Source of the DNA: a virus | Virus record (IMG/VR): IMGVR_UViG_3300033987_000092 | Location: 1 to 58,177 of that record | DNA length: 58,177 nucleotides | Direction: 5' to 3' (one strand) | Shown: piece by piece, positions 1 to 6,183 of the stretch | Layout: each line of letters starts with the position of its first letter | How positions within the stretch are numbered: the stretch's first letter is position 1 | Program-made: the position numbers and the translations under genes | The notes under the pieces: generated by a model | Databases searched by the model: none | Told to the model about the DNA's origin: nothing | Seen by the model: the letters and a program-made list of their open reading frames with translations, nothing else

Positions 1-7
1 TGGGAAT
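1..7. other. possible left attachment-site remnant (attL core)
   Basis: The first seven bases, TGGGAAT, recur at 58052-58058, exactly where a foreign tape-measure-like reading frame begins. The window starts inside this sequence, so the full core length cannot be seen. Seven bases alone could match by chance. The placement just outside the integrase terminator on the left and just outside the last prophage gene on the right is what makes it a candidate. Confidence 0.35.
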
Positions 8-12
8 GATGA

Positions 13-57
13 ATAAAAACCCCGAAAACCCCTATTCTTCAAGGGATTTCGGGGTTT
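13..57 (-). terminator. rho-independent terminator of the integrase gene
   Basis: Bases 17-27 and 47-57 form a perfect 11-bp inverted repeat (AAACCCCGAAA / TTTCGGGGTTT), with three more C-G pairs at 29-31/43-45. Read on the minus strand it is followed by TTTTTATTC, a classic U-tract. The stem overlaps the integrase stop codon at 32-34. Confidence 0.85.
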
Positions 58-1150
58 CGTTTTCACTTGTGGCATTATTTTGGCATTGGGATTCTACATT
101 TCTTAATTTTTGTAATTCCTCAGCTAACTGGATTCCTTTATTAGGATAAAGATGTGCATATGTTTCCATAGTAGTCTGCACACTTTCATGTCCTAGGCGT
201 TCTGAAATAAGAAGTATTGGCTGGCCCATTTCTATCAGTAATGAAGCGTGAGAATGGCGCAAGTCATGAACCCTTATCCTTTTTACGCAGGCTATCTTTG
301 CAAAGCTATCTAAATTCTTGTTGAGAGTAGTTTTAGTAAAATAGAAAACTTTATCAGTATCTTTGATTTCATACAATGAATTAAGATACTCCTGAATTTC
401 ATTATAAAGGAAATCCGGTATCGGTACTTTACGGGCACTCTTTGTGGTTTTAGGATCATAAATGCGGTCCTCACCATTTTTGCGAGATGCAGTTTTATTC
501 ACATCTATAATCTTAGTATCCCAAATATCTTTAGGTGTGAGGGCTATTGTTTCTCCGACTCGCAATCCTGTCCAAAACATTATTTCGAAAGCTAGCTTTA
601 TGGCTGGTTTATCAACTACTTTAATAAATTGCTCAAATTCATTAACGGTCCAAATCTCCATTTCATCTGCTTTTTTCTTTCCTATACTGCCAGCTTTACG
701 AACAGGATTTTCGGGTAGCTTATAGTATTTTACTGCATAGTTAAAAATGGCACTTAATTGATTATTTATCGTTTTGAGATAAGTAGGTGAATAATCATTT
801 TCATTTGTTATAAGCTTGTTTTGCCATTTTCTAACATGAGTTGCCTCAATCTTATTCAAAGGCAACTTTTTGAAAAAGGGGAGGATATGGGTATCAATAA
901 TATTTTTCTTTGTATCCATAGTGCTTCCTTTTAAACGGGCAGATACATCTTCTAAATAAAGTTGCACAAGGCTTTCAAATGACATATCGCAGCTTTGTTT
1001 GGATTTATTAAGGAATTCTCGCTCATAATCCTTAGCATCTTTTTGCTTGGTAAATCCTCTTTTCTTTTTAAGTTTACGTGTACCGGTCCAGTCTGTATAA
1101 TAAAAACTTGCATACCAAGTGCCACGTTTTTCATCTTTATATACAGGCAT
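32..1150 (-). CDS. int: phage tyrosine integrase
   Basis: Site-specific recombinase of 372 aa that integrates and excises the prophage. The N-terminus (about 1-50) is a short basic arm-site-binding domain. Residues about 55-145 form a SAM-like core-binding domain. The C-terminal catalytic domain shows the expected residues: R197 in TGLRVGE, H295 and R298 in HDLRH, H321 in LGHES and the nucleophile Y331 in METYAHL. The minus-strand start at 1150 has a GGGGTG ribosome site. It is the outermost gene on the left, next to the presumed attachment site, and has its own terminator. The C-terminal coding sequence contains a putative arm-type site at 68-87. No truncation is seen. Confidence 0.95.
   Translation of the reverse strand: MPVYKDEKRGTWYASFYYTDWTGTRKLKKKRGFTKQKDAKDYEREFLNKSKQSCDMSFESLVQLYLEDVSARLKGSTMDTKKNIIDTHILPFFKKLPLNKIEATHVRKWQNKLITNENDYSPTYLKTINNQLSAIFNYAVKYYKLPENPVRKAGSIGKKKADEMEIWTVNEFEQFIKVVDKPAIKLAFEIMFWTGLRVGETIALTPKDIWDTKIIDVNKTASRKNGEDRIYDPKTTKSARKVPIPDFLYNEIQEYLNSLYEIKDTDKVFYFTKTTLNKNLDSFAKIACVKRIRVHDLRHSHASLLIEMGQPILLISERLGHESVQTTMETYAHLYPNKGIQLAEELQKLRNVESQCQNNATSENETPKSLEE
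68..87 (+). repeat. putative integrase arm-type site, left copy
   Basis: A 20-bp element at 68-87 contains two TGGCATT units with an 11-bp period (70-76 and 81-87). The same element, with one mismatch, lies at 57926-57945 near the other prophage end in the same orientation. Short direct repeats flanking the core on both sides are typical of arm sites for tyrosine integrases with an N-terminal arm-binding domain. Confidence 0.45.
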
Positions 1151-1173
1151 AATAACACCCCATTTTGCAGAAT

Positions 1174-1200
1174 AACCCCACCCCTATATAGGGCGGGGTT
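1174..1200. other. intergenic hairpin between integrase and the upstream gene
   Basis: An AACCCC / GGGGTT stem (1174-1179 with 1195-1200) continues as CCC/GGG after one mismatch, around an AT-rich loop. It lies between the start of int and the end of the gene at 1205-1783, so it could end or attenuate the upstream minus-strand transcript. No strong U-tract follows on the minus strand. On the plus strand it is followed by TTTTGG. Confidence 0.5.
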
Positions 1201-1204
1201 TTGG

Positions 1205-1783
1205 TTATTTATCATTCTGACTTCTACGTAAATACATATCAAGTCGAGCGAATATTGATTCAATCCTTTCTTGTAGTTCAGTATCAGAAAGTCTGTCCTG
1301 CTGGTGACGCTTCAAATGTTCTACATTTTTTCCATTAAGCCATTTATTAAATTTCCTTTTGATGATTTCATATCTATGGCTTACTGCATAAAGGAAATGA
1401 ACATACTTATACCTTTCATCTTCATAGACAACATATTTGTTGAAATCAGGATCGTTTCTGCTTTTGTCATATGTAAGCAGGTAATTCTTTGTTGAGAGAA
1501 TATTTTCATAGTATGATATGTATTCTCCCCAACGGTTAAGGTAGTCGAGCATAGAAAGCCTTAATGTTATTAAAAGTTTGTCAAATTGCTCAAATTCTTT
1601 ATCGGTAAGCTTGTCTTTGTTAATTTCTAAAATGCTATAGCAGTAATCAGCAAAATCTAATCCGGACTCATAATTTCTTGTGTAAGTAAAAAATTCATGG
1701 ACAAAATTACACAAAGGATAACTTAAAAGCTCTTTAAGAGCGATTAAAGGATCTATATACTTTTTTAAGTACCCTTGAAGCAT
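1205..1783 (-). CDS. hypothetical protein in lysogeny module
   Basis: A 192-aa protein of unknown function. It is rich in Tyr, Lys, Leu and Asp/Glu and looks largely alpha-helical. It has no signal peptide, membrane segment, cysteine cluster or catalytic motif that I recognise. It is separated by 3 bases from the membrane-protein gene at 1787-2185, so it is probably co-transcribed with the repressor and ImmA genes upstream. Its ribosome site is weak (AAGATAAGC), which suggests translational coupling. Genes in this position between integrase and repressor are often expressed in the lysogen and can include exclusion factors, but nothing in the sequence proves such a role. Confidence 0.7.
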   Translation of the reverse strand: MLQGYLKKYIDPLIALKELLSYPLCNFVHEFFTYTRNYESGLDFADYCYSILEINKDKLTDKEFEQFDKLLITLRLSMLDYLNRWGEYISYYENILSTKNYLLTYDKSRNDPDFNKYVVYEDERYKYVHFLYAVSHRYEIIKRKFNKWLNGKNVEHLKRHQQDRLSDTELQERIESIFARLDMYLRRSQNDK

Positions 1784-1786
1784 GGC

Positions 1787-2185
1787 TTATCTTGTTATTG
1801 TTGGGTAGGCTGTCCCTTTTCTCTCGACCATTGCCACATCATATACTCCATTTTCTATAGACGATTTGCTCTTATAAAACCATATTGTAACTTCTTCATA
1901 TTTACTATTATTTAACTGAGAATATACCCAGAGAAGTTGTTCATCTGTAGCTTTTTCATCAACAATTACCCTAAAAGAATGATTTTTTAATCCTACACCA
2001 TAATCTTCGCTGGTGACCACTTCGTAAGCAATGGTGTTATCCGATGGTTCATCTATTTGTGTAGTTAAAATTTCTTTAACGGGTGTGCCTTTGTCATACA
2101 AACCTAAAATATTTCCCAATGCTGCAAAAACAACTACAACAAGAACTACCCAAAACCACTTGTTTTTTGTAATAGATGTTTTCAT
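1787..2185 (-). CDS. single-pass membrane or secreted protein expressed from the lysogeny operon
   Basis: A 132-aa protein starting with a positively charged stretch and a hydrophobic helix (about residues 10-30: WFWVVLVVVVFAALGNILG), followed by a soluble domain of about 95 residues. The helix could be an uncleaved signal anchor. There is no lipobox cysteine. The start at 2185 has a strong AAGGAGGG ribosome site. It follows the ImmA gene directly (2 bases between them). Membrane proteins in this position are common in Firmicute prophages and are sometimes superinfection-exclusion factors. That role is inferred from position only. Confidence 0.75.
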   Translation of the reverse strand: MKTSITKNKWFWVVLVVVVFAALGNILGLYDKGTPVKEILTTQIDEPSDNTIAYEVVTSEDYGVGLKNHSFRVIVDEKATDEQLLWVYSQLNNSKYEEVTIWFYKSKSSIENGVYDVAMVERKGTAYPTITR

Positions 2186-2187
2186 TT

Positions 2188-2634
2188 TTAACCCTCCTTA
2201 TCAAGCAAATATTTCACCTTATATTCCATCATTTTTTCAGATACCTCCAAACACGAGGCTACCTGGCTAAGGCAATATCCTTCATAGTGTTTAGGATCAA
2301 TATCACCTATAAGTAACTCAGCGGCAAATATATTGGCTTCTATTTCGACTTTTTCTACTGGCAAATATGTAAAGGCATCAAGGAATACGGTATTGGTTTT
2401 TCGATGTAATACGGCATGGCCTAATTCGTGGGCACACACTTGGCGTTTAAGGTATGAGTCAAGATTGCAGTTTATATGGATCATTCGTTTTTTATATTTA
2501 TACTGATATATTCCGCGTATACTTCCAAGGTCGCTGTATAATACCGTGATTCCCATTAAACTGCACAACTCAAAAGGCTCAGATGTTTTATATTTCCTTT
2601 TAATCTTTTCAACAACACTTTTAATATCCTGCAT
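2188..2634 (-). CDS. ImmA/IrrE-family metallopeptidase
   Basis: A 148-aa zinc protease with the signature HELGH at residues 69-73 and a downstream acidic segment (EANIFAAELL, about 98-107) that supplies the third zinc ligand in this family. ImmA-type enzymes cleave the phage or ICE repressor after DNA damage and so trigger induction. Here it lies directly downstream of the XRE repressor in the same minus-strand operon, the usual arrangement. The start at 2634 has an AGGAG ribosome site. Family assignment is firm. The identity of the substrate as the neighbouring repressor is inference. Confidence 0.88.
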   Translation of the reverse strand: MQDIKSVVEKIKRKYKTSEPFELCSLMGITVLYSDLGSIRGIYQYKYKKRMIHINCNLDSYLKRQVCAHELGHAVLHRKTNTVFLDAFTYLPVEKVEIEANIFAAELLIGDIDPKHYEGYCLSQVASCLEVSEKMMEYKVKYLLDKEG

Positions 2635-2648
2635 AGTGGAAATAGCTC

Positions 2649-3071
2649 CTATTTCCTATGTTTTTTTGGAGTGTATTTTTCCTTTGCTTCTTTTTTTGCC
2701 AACATCATACCCTCCTCTAGTGCAGCCATAACCTTCGCCAAGGTTTCCTCATCATCGATTTCGCCATCAAAAGCCATCCCTAAGGATGTCAACATAAGGG
2801 CTTTAATTCGGTTAGATTCCTCTTTTATCTTTGCAATATCTTTTTCAGTGAGTTTTGCCGTATATTTCTTATCCTTTCTGACATTACTAAGACCAAGTAT
2901 ATAGTCGGCACTCTCATCAAATATTTCTACAAGTTTCTTTATAGTCTCATCTGTTAAAGGAACTCTACCTGTTTCATATTTTGACACTGCTGATTTTTGA
3001 ACCTTTAATCTATGACCTAAATCCTCTTGTGTCCAACCTTTTTCCTCTCTTAATTGCTTAATTCTATTCAT
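2649..3071 (-). CDS. XRE-family phage repressor (CI-like)
   Basis: A 140-aa DNA-binding protein with an N-terminal helix-turn-helix of the XRE type (residues 1-60; WTQEDLGHRLKVQKSAVSKYETG is the core) and a helical C-terminal half without a LexA-type peptidase domain. This fits cleavage by the separate ImmA protease. The reading frame is open further upstream, but the start at 3071 is preferred because GAGGTGG lies just in front of it and the protein then begins MNRIKQLREEKG, normal for the family. It diverges from the Cro-like gene at 3228 and should bind the repeats in 3096-3206. Confidence 0.88.
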   Translation of the reverse strand: MNRIKQLREEKGWTQEDLGHRLKVQKSAVSKYETGRVPLTDETIKKLVEIFDESADYILGLSNVRKDKKYTAKLTEKDIAKIKEESNRIKALMLTSLGMAFDGEIDDEETLAKVMAALEEGMMLAKKEAKEKYTPKKHRK

Positions 3072-3090
3072 ATTCACCACCTCAAGCAGA

Positions 3091-3206
3091 ATTATATAGT
3101 ATCTGATTAGGAAATTATACAATTGTGTCCTAATCAGATACTATTTATAAAAAAACTATTGACATATTCCTAATAGGATACTATAATTAAAGTATCCCAA
3201 TAAGAC
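3091..3206. promoter_or_regulatory. divergent immunity control region: early promoter and operators
   Basis: The rightward promoter is textbook: TTGACA at 3159-3164, a 17-base spacer and TATAAT at 3182-3187. The spacer contains the 11-bp palindrome TCCTAATAGGA (3168-3178). Related sites lie at 3096-3112 and 3128-3144, which form a perfect 17-bp inverted repeat separated by 15 bases, and a diverged copy is at 3191-3205. A minus-strand TATAAT lies at 3091-3096, suitable as the -10 of the repressor promoter, but no good -35 is visible. This layout predicts repressor occupation of the early promoter and autoregulation. Confidence 0.85.
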
Positions 3207-3227
3207 ACTGTTAAAGGAGGCTATGTA

Positions 3228-3434
3228 ATGTTTGAAAAGCTAAGAAACCTCAGAAACCAAAAAGGTATATCTGCAGAAACAATGGCTGAAATTCTTGGCC
3301 TAGAAACAAAAGCTGCATACTACAAAAAAGAAGTAGGGAGCGTAAAGTTTACATTAGCTGAAGCAAAGAAAATAGCTGATTACTTTAAGCTTCCTATTGA
3401 AGAAATTTTTTTTGCAGATGAAGTATCTCAATAG
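3228..3434 (+). CDS. Cro-like XRE regulator
   Basis: A 68-aa protein that is almost entirely one helix-turn-helix domain (ISAETMAEILGLETKAAYYKKE core), ending in LPIEEIFFADE, which is typical of small XRE proteins of Gram-positive phages. It is the first gene of the rightward early operon, transcribed from the promoter at 3159-3187, with an AAAGGAGG ribosome site 5-12 bases upstream of its ATG. By position it is the Cro counterpart of the repressor at 2649-3071. It could equally act as an activator of early genes. Confidence 0.85.
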   Translation: MFEKLRNLRNQKGISAETMAEILGLETKAAYYKKEVGSVKFTLAEAKKIADYFKLPIEEIFFADEVSQ

Positions 3435-3481
3435 GAATATGTTCTTGTGAAATATTCTAAATCAAAAGGCAGGTGAGATAA

Positions 3482-3964
3482 ATGGGAACCAACCCTACAA
3501 AAGCATTGGATAATATCTACTGTCGCTGTAGAAAAGAGGCAGCAAAATATAATGACAAGCTAAACAGCAGAGAAGGTGCGGCAGAACTACTTGGAGTATC
3601 GGTTTCTTCACTTGCAGATTATGAGCTTGGGAACACAAAGGTTGTACCTGTGGATAAGGTAGTTTTAATGGCAGATCTCTATAATGCACCGGAGATAAAA
3701 AACCATTATTGTACCAATGAATGTCCGATCGGAAAAGACACAGTTCCCAAACTAGAGATTGCAGAACTCGACCGATTGACCATAAAAGTTTTATCAGCAT
3801 TTCGCTCTATTGATGAAATAAAGAACAAGCTTATTGATATAGCTGCTGATGGGGTTATATCAGAACATGAGAAACCTGAGCTTGAAGAGGTACTTCAGGC
3901 ATTGGAACAAATAACTGTGTATAGTCAAGAACTGCGATTATGGGCAGAAAAAAATCTGAAGTAA
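3482..3964 (+). CDS. XRE-type helix-turn-helix regulator
   Basis: A 160-aa protein with an HTH in its first half (residues about 28-60, SREGAAELLGVSVSSLADYELG), a cysteine pair (HYCTNECPIG, about 79-88), and a long helical C-terminal half likely used for oligomerisation. It is the second gene of the early operon, with AGGTGAG upstream. Proteins of this build occur next to Cro and excisionase genes in clostridial prophages and are annotated only as regulators. The DNA-binding role is supported by the HTH. The target is unknown. Confidence 0.8.
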   Translation: MGTNPTKALDNIYCRCRKEAAKYNDKLNSREGAAELLGVSVSSLADYELGNTKVVPVDKVVLMADLYNAPEIKNHYCTNECPIGKDTVPKLEIAELDRLTIKVLSAFRSIDEIKNKLIDIAADGVISEHEKPELEEVLQALEQITVYSQELRLWAEKNLK

Positions 3965-3977
3965 GGAGGCGAAGAAC

Positions 3978-4190
3978 ATGGCATTTTACCGGGTTGAAGA
4001 TATTATGGCACTGCTTGGCGTGTCTAAATCAAAAGCTTATAAAATCATTCAGGACCTCAACAAGGAGCTTAGCAAAAAGGGATATATCACAGTAGCCGGG
4101 AAAGTGCCCAAAAAGTACTTTTGCGAGAAGTTCTATTGCGACATGAATGAGATTAACGCTCATGAGCAAGCAATGGCTGTTTCTAAATAG
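3978..4190 (+). CDS. excisionase-like small DNA-binding protein
   Basis: A 70-aa protein with a winged-helix/MerR-like N-terminus (FYRVEDIMALLGVSKSKAYKIIQDLNKEL) followed by a short basic wing (KVPKKYF). This is the build of Gram-positive excisionases and of related phage regulators. It lies 13 bases after the XRE regulator and has an AAGGAGG ribosome site. An excisionase would direct the integrase towards excision on induction. A general transcriptional role cannot be excluded because the two families overlap in sequence. Confidence 0.7.
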   Translation: MAFYRVEDIMALLGVSKSKAYKIIQDLNKELSKKGYITVAGKVPKKYFCEKFYCDMNEINAHEQAMAVSK

Positions 4191-4221
4191 GACAGGCCTT
4201 TATATAGGGGAGGTGAAATAA

Positions 4222-4383
4222 ATGCAATGTGGCAGGTGCGGTAGAACATTGAAAAACCCGAAGTATCAGAAATTAGGCTTTGGAAGAGTTTGTTATAGTA
4301 AGCACCTTCAAGAAGCTTCCAAGGATAAAGAGAAAGGAGCTGAAACTGATGCTAAGGAGACTCAATGCAAAGATCGAGCTTGA
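4222..4383 (+). CDS. small zinc-ribbon protein (DUF6011-like)
   Basis: A 53-aa protein beginning MQCGRCGRTLKNP and continuing KLGFGRVCYSKH: a CxxC pair, the 'CGR.L..P' pattern and a later 'GFG..C' are the signature of a small zinc-ribbon family common in phage early operons. It has a GGGGAGGTG ribosome site. Its 3' end overlaps the next gene's start at 4349 in another frame. The role is unknown; such proteins are thought to bind nucleic acid or protein partners. Confidence 0.75.
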   Translation: MQCGRCGRTLKNPKYQKLGFGRVCYSKHLQEASKDKEKGAETDAKETQCKDRA

Positions 4384-4636
4384 CATCGACGTGGATCCTG
4401 AGTTTTATGACTACATTTTTGAAAACACACAAACAGAACTTGAACTTTGTGAAAACCGGGGTAAGTTGGTCCTTTATGTAGAGTATGAAATGGATCTTCC
4501 ACATATCCAAAAGGATATAGAGAAAATTTTGAATGTAGTTGATAGGATTAACCAGGTTTACAAGACAGTAGGCTACCCATGGGAGGCACTGGAGATTTTA
4601 GAAAAGGAAAAAGAGAGGGGGCTAAAAGTTGGATAA
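4349..4636 (+). CDS. hypothetical early protein
   Basis: A 95-aa protein, unrecognised. The frame is open back to 4280, but the start at 4349 is preferred because GAAAGGAG lies 9 bases upstream and the longer version would overlap most of the zinc-ribbon gene. It is acidic and helical (DIDVDPEFYDYIFENTQTE, then a coiled C-terminus). It overlaps the previous gene by 35 bases and the next by 8, indicating translational coupling. Confidence 0.65.
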   Translation: MLRRLNAKIELDIDVDPEFYDYIFENTQTELELCENRGKLVLYVEYEMDLPHIQKDIEKILNVVDRINQVYKTVGYPWEALEILEKEKERGLKVG

Positions 4637-4790
4637 CAATACGGCCATTAACTATGCAGTTATTGCATACAGGAAAGCAATTAATCAAGGACTTGATGAA
4701 AATGAATTTGCAGCTCTTATTTATGCACTGATGGATGAGTATACAGAAGAAGAAATACGCCAAATGGCATCAAAGGGGGAGAGAAAATGA
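4629..4790 (+). CDS. small hypothetical early protein
   Basis: A 53-aa protein starting with TTG at 4629 after GAGAGGGGG. It is helical, acidic at the end, with the segment NYAVIAYRKAINQGLDENEF resembling a small two-helix protein. It overlaps the previous gene by 8 bases and the next possible ATG (4787) by the sequence ATGA. No function recognised. Conservation of the tight packing suggests it is real. Confidence 0.6.
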   Translation: MDNNTAINYAVIAYRKAINQGLDENEFAALIYALMDEYTEEEIRQMASKGERK

Positions 4791-4958
4791 ATGGTTGCAA
4801 GGTGTATCAAATGCCAACGGACATGGCAAGTCAGTATTCAAAAAGTAATTCCAAAGGAAGGTTACATATGCCCAAGGTGTACTCCACGAAAATACATCAA
4901 CTCAAGAAAGCAGTTGCCAGGACAGCGGCATTTCTTGTCACAGTATCAATCAAGATAG
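4791..4958 (+). CDS. small zinc-ribbon protein
   Basis: A 55-aa protein with two CxxC knuckles (RCIKCQR near residue 5 and CPRCTPRK near residue 27), that is, a complete four-cysteine zinc ribbon, followed by a basic tail. It begins directly after the preceding stop codon, with GGGGGAGAG upstream. It overlaps the membrane-protein gene at 4868 by 91 bases in a different frame. Such ribbons are frequent in phage early operons. Function unknown. Confidence 0.65.
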   Translation: MVARCIKCQRTWQVSIQKVIPKEGYICPRCTPRKYINSRKQLPGQRHFLSQYQSR

Positions 4959-5164
4959 GTATATCAATATTTTCAGCGTGGCTTGTGTCATTGTGGGCAT
5001 TACCTGCAGCTTATGCCCAAAGAGGATACTTTGCTGTAGGAGGTGAGTGGATTCTGATTATAGCCGCTTTTGGGGCTACATATTGGGCAATTACAGTTCA
5101 GTTTAGGAAGTTAAAAAGCAAAGGAGGTGTGAAATACATTGACAAAATGCAGTATATGCGGTAG
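4868..5164 (+). CDS. two-helix membrane protein
   Basis: A 98-aa protein with two hydrophobic segments (about residues 18-45, TAAFLVTVSIKIGISIFSAWLVSLWALPAA; and about 58-75, WILIIAAFGATYWAITVQF), and basic ends. The start at 4868 has AAGGAAGG upstream. The frame extends to 4787, but that longer version would cover the zinc-ribbon gene in full. It overlaps the next gene by 26 bases. Role unknown. Confidence 0.6.
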   Translation: MPKVYSTKIHQLKKAVARTAAFLVTVSIKIGISIFSAWLVSLWALPAAYAQRGYFAVGGEWILIIAAFGATYWAITVQFRKLKSKGGVKYIDKMQYMR

Positions 5165-5342
5165 AGCAATACGCTTCGTTAAAAGAAAAGGGAAAAAGGC
5201 TCTGATAGTAAATGTTCATCCGGTATTTTTTATCCCTGATAACACCAGTGATAAGGAGTATGTCCTGACAAATGGAGATATCCGCAGAGGAAGGACTGCT
5301 GAAGATGGGTTAAGAGGATTTATATTACACAGGTGCTCATGA
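5139..5342 (+). CDS. small cysteine-containing phage protein
   Basis: A 67-aa protein with an N-terminal knuckle (KCSICGRAIRFV) and a terminal HRC, likely binding one zinc. It starts with TTG at 5139 after AAAGGAGGTG, an ideal ribosome site that decides the start. The central part (IVNVHPVFFIPD) matches a small phage family without known function. It belongs to the same early operon of overlapping small genes. Confidence 0.7.
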   Translation: MTKCSICGRAIRFVKRKGKKALIVNVHPVFFIPDNTSDKEYVLTNGDIRRGRTAEDGLRGFILHRCS

Positions 5343-5358
5343 GAGGAGGGCATAACAG

Positions 5359-5592
5359 TTGCCGGAACAGATGGATATACATTGGAGTGAAGTAATGAAG
5401 CTGGCGGAAAAATACGGATTTATTATTCAAGCTTATGGTGGCACTGCTATTTTAGCAACACATGAAAACCAGCTAAAACATTATGGAGAAGATAAGTACA
5501 AATCAATTCAGAAGATGAACGGAAAATGCTTAAAAGAGTTGGGATATCCTGAATGCGAATCAGGGTGTCAAAGATGCTATTTAACCAAATAA
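5359..5592 (+). CDS. hypothetical early protein
   Basis: A 77-aa protein starting with TTG at 5359 after GAGGAGGG. The N-terminal half resembles a small alpha/beta unit (KYGFIIQAYGGTAILATHENQ). The C-terminus has a cysteine group (CESGCQRCYL) that may bind a metal. No function recognised. It lies in line with its neighbours, 16 bases on each side. Confidence 0.65.
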   Translation: MPEQMDIHWSEVMKLAEKYGFIIQAYGGTAILATHENQLKHYGEDKYKSIQKMNGKCLKELGYPECESGCQRCYLTK

Positions 5593-5608
5593 GGAAGGGG
5601 GAACCAGA

Positions 5609-5860
5609 ATGGATTTAATTAAGGGAAAACATCTCGGGGCATTTGCTCTCATGCCGGCAGCTCCAGGAACTTGTCCTGAATGTGCAGTTGCACATGAACC
5701 AGAGCAGCCTCACAACCAGCAAAGTCTGTTTTATCAGTATAAATTCTTTAATGACCATGGCAGATGGCCCACATGGAAAGATGCCATGTCGCACTGCTCA
5801 GACGAAATTAAGGCTTTTTGGATTGATGAGCTGAAGAAAAGGGGTGTTAAGATTGAGTAA
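5609..5860 (+). CDS. hypothetical early protein with CxxC
   Basis: An 83-aa protein with one CxxC (TCPECAVAHEPEQPH, residues about 21-35) and a helical C-terminal half (FNDHGRWPTWKDAM, then ELKKRGVKIE). AAGGAAGGGGG lies upstream of the ATG. It overlaps the next gene by 8 bases. This pattern occurs in clostridial phage early regions, without known function. Confidence 0.65.
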   Translation: MDLIKGKHLGAFALMPAAPGTCPECAVAHEPEQPHNQQSLFYQYKFFNDHGRWPTWKDAMSHCSDEIKAFWIDELKKRGVKIE

Positions 5861-6110
5861 CCTGAAAGCACTTGCTGAAATTGAACTTGGCGACAGTATT
5901 TCTGATGATGAAATGAAAAAAGCCGAGCAATACGCAAGGCGCAAACTCGACTGGATAATCAGCAGGGAAGGTGATGCACAAGGGGAAAGGCGTCAGCCAT
6001 GGTATCTGGCAATGCTTATATCGGAAACAGTTTATCAGAACCGATTTTCTGAGGCTTGCAGGATCCACAATGAGCTTATGAACATAGAAAAAGATTGCGC
6101 CGCCCGCTAA
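5853..6110 (+). CDS. hypothetical early protein
   Basis: An 85-aa helical protein (SNLKALAEIELGDSISDDEMKKAEQYARRKLDW...), unrecognised. TTG at 5853 is chosen because AAAAGGGG sits 8 bases upstream. A GTG at 5844 in the same frame is possible. It is the last gene of the early operon before a 73-base gap containing two inverted repeats. Its stop codon lies inside the first of these hairpins. Confidence 0.6.
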   Translation: MSNLKALAEIELGDSISDDEMKKAEQYARRKLDWIISREGDAQGERRQPWYLAMLISETVYQNRFSEACRIHNELMNIEKDCAAR

Positions 6111-6171
6111 GCTAACGCAATCGCCCTATGTTCATATTGTAGCATGATTTAATACTTAAATCAACAATATG
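6080..6171 (+). promoter_or_regulatory. two nested inverted repeats between early operon and DNA-metabolism genes
   Basis: First hairpin: GAACATAG (6080-6087) with CTATGTTC (6126-6133), and inside it GATTGCG (6093-6099) with CGCAATC (6116-6122). Second: CATATTGT (6133-6140) with ACAATATG (6164-6171), and inside it GATTTAA (6146-6152) with TTAAATC (6156-6162). The second ends at the GGAGG ribosome site of the next gene (6171-6175), so it could mask translation or bind a regulator. No U-tract follows, so a simple terminator is unlikely. Confidence 0.6.
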
Positions 6172-6183
6172 GAGGTATGAAAA

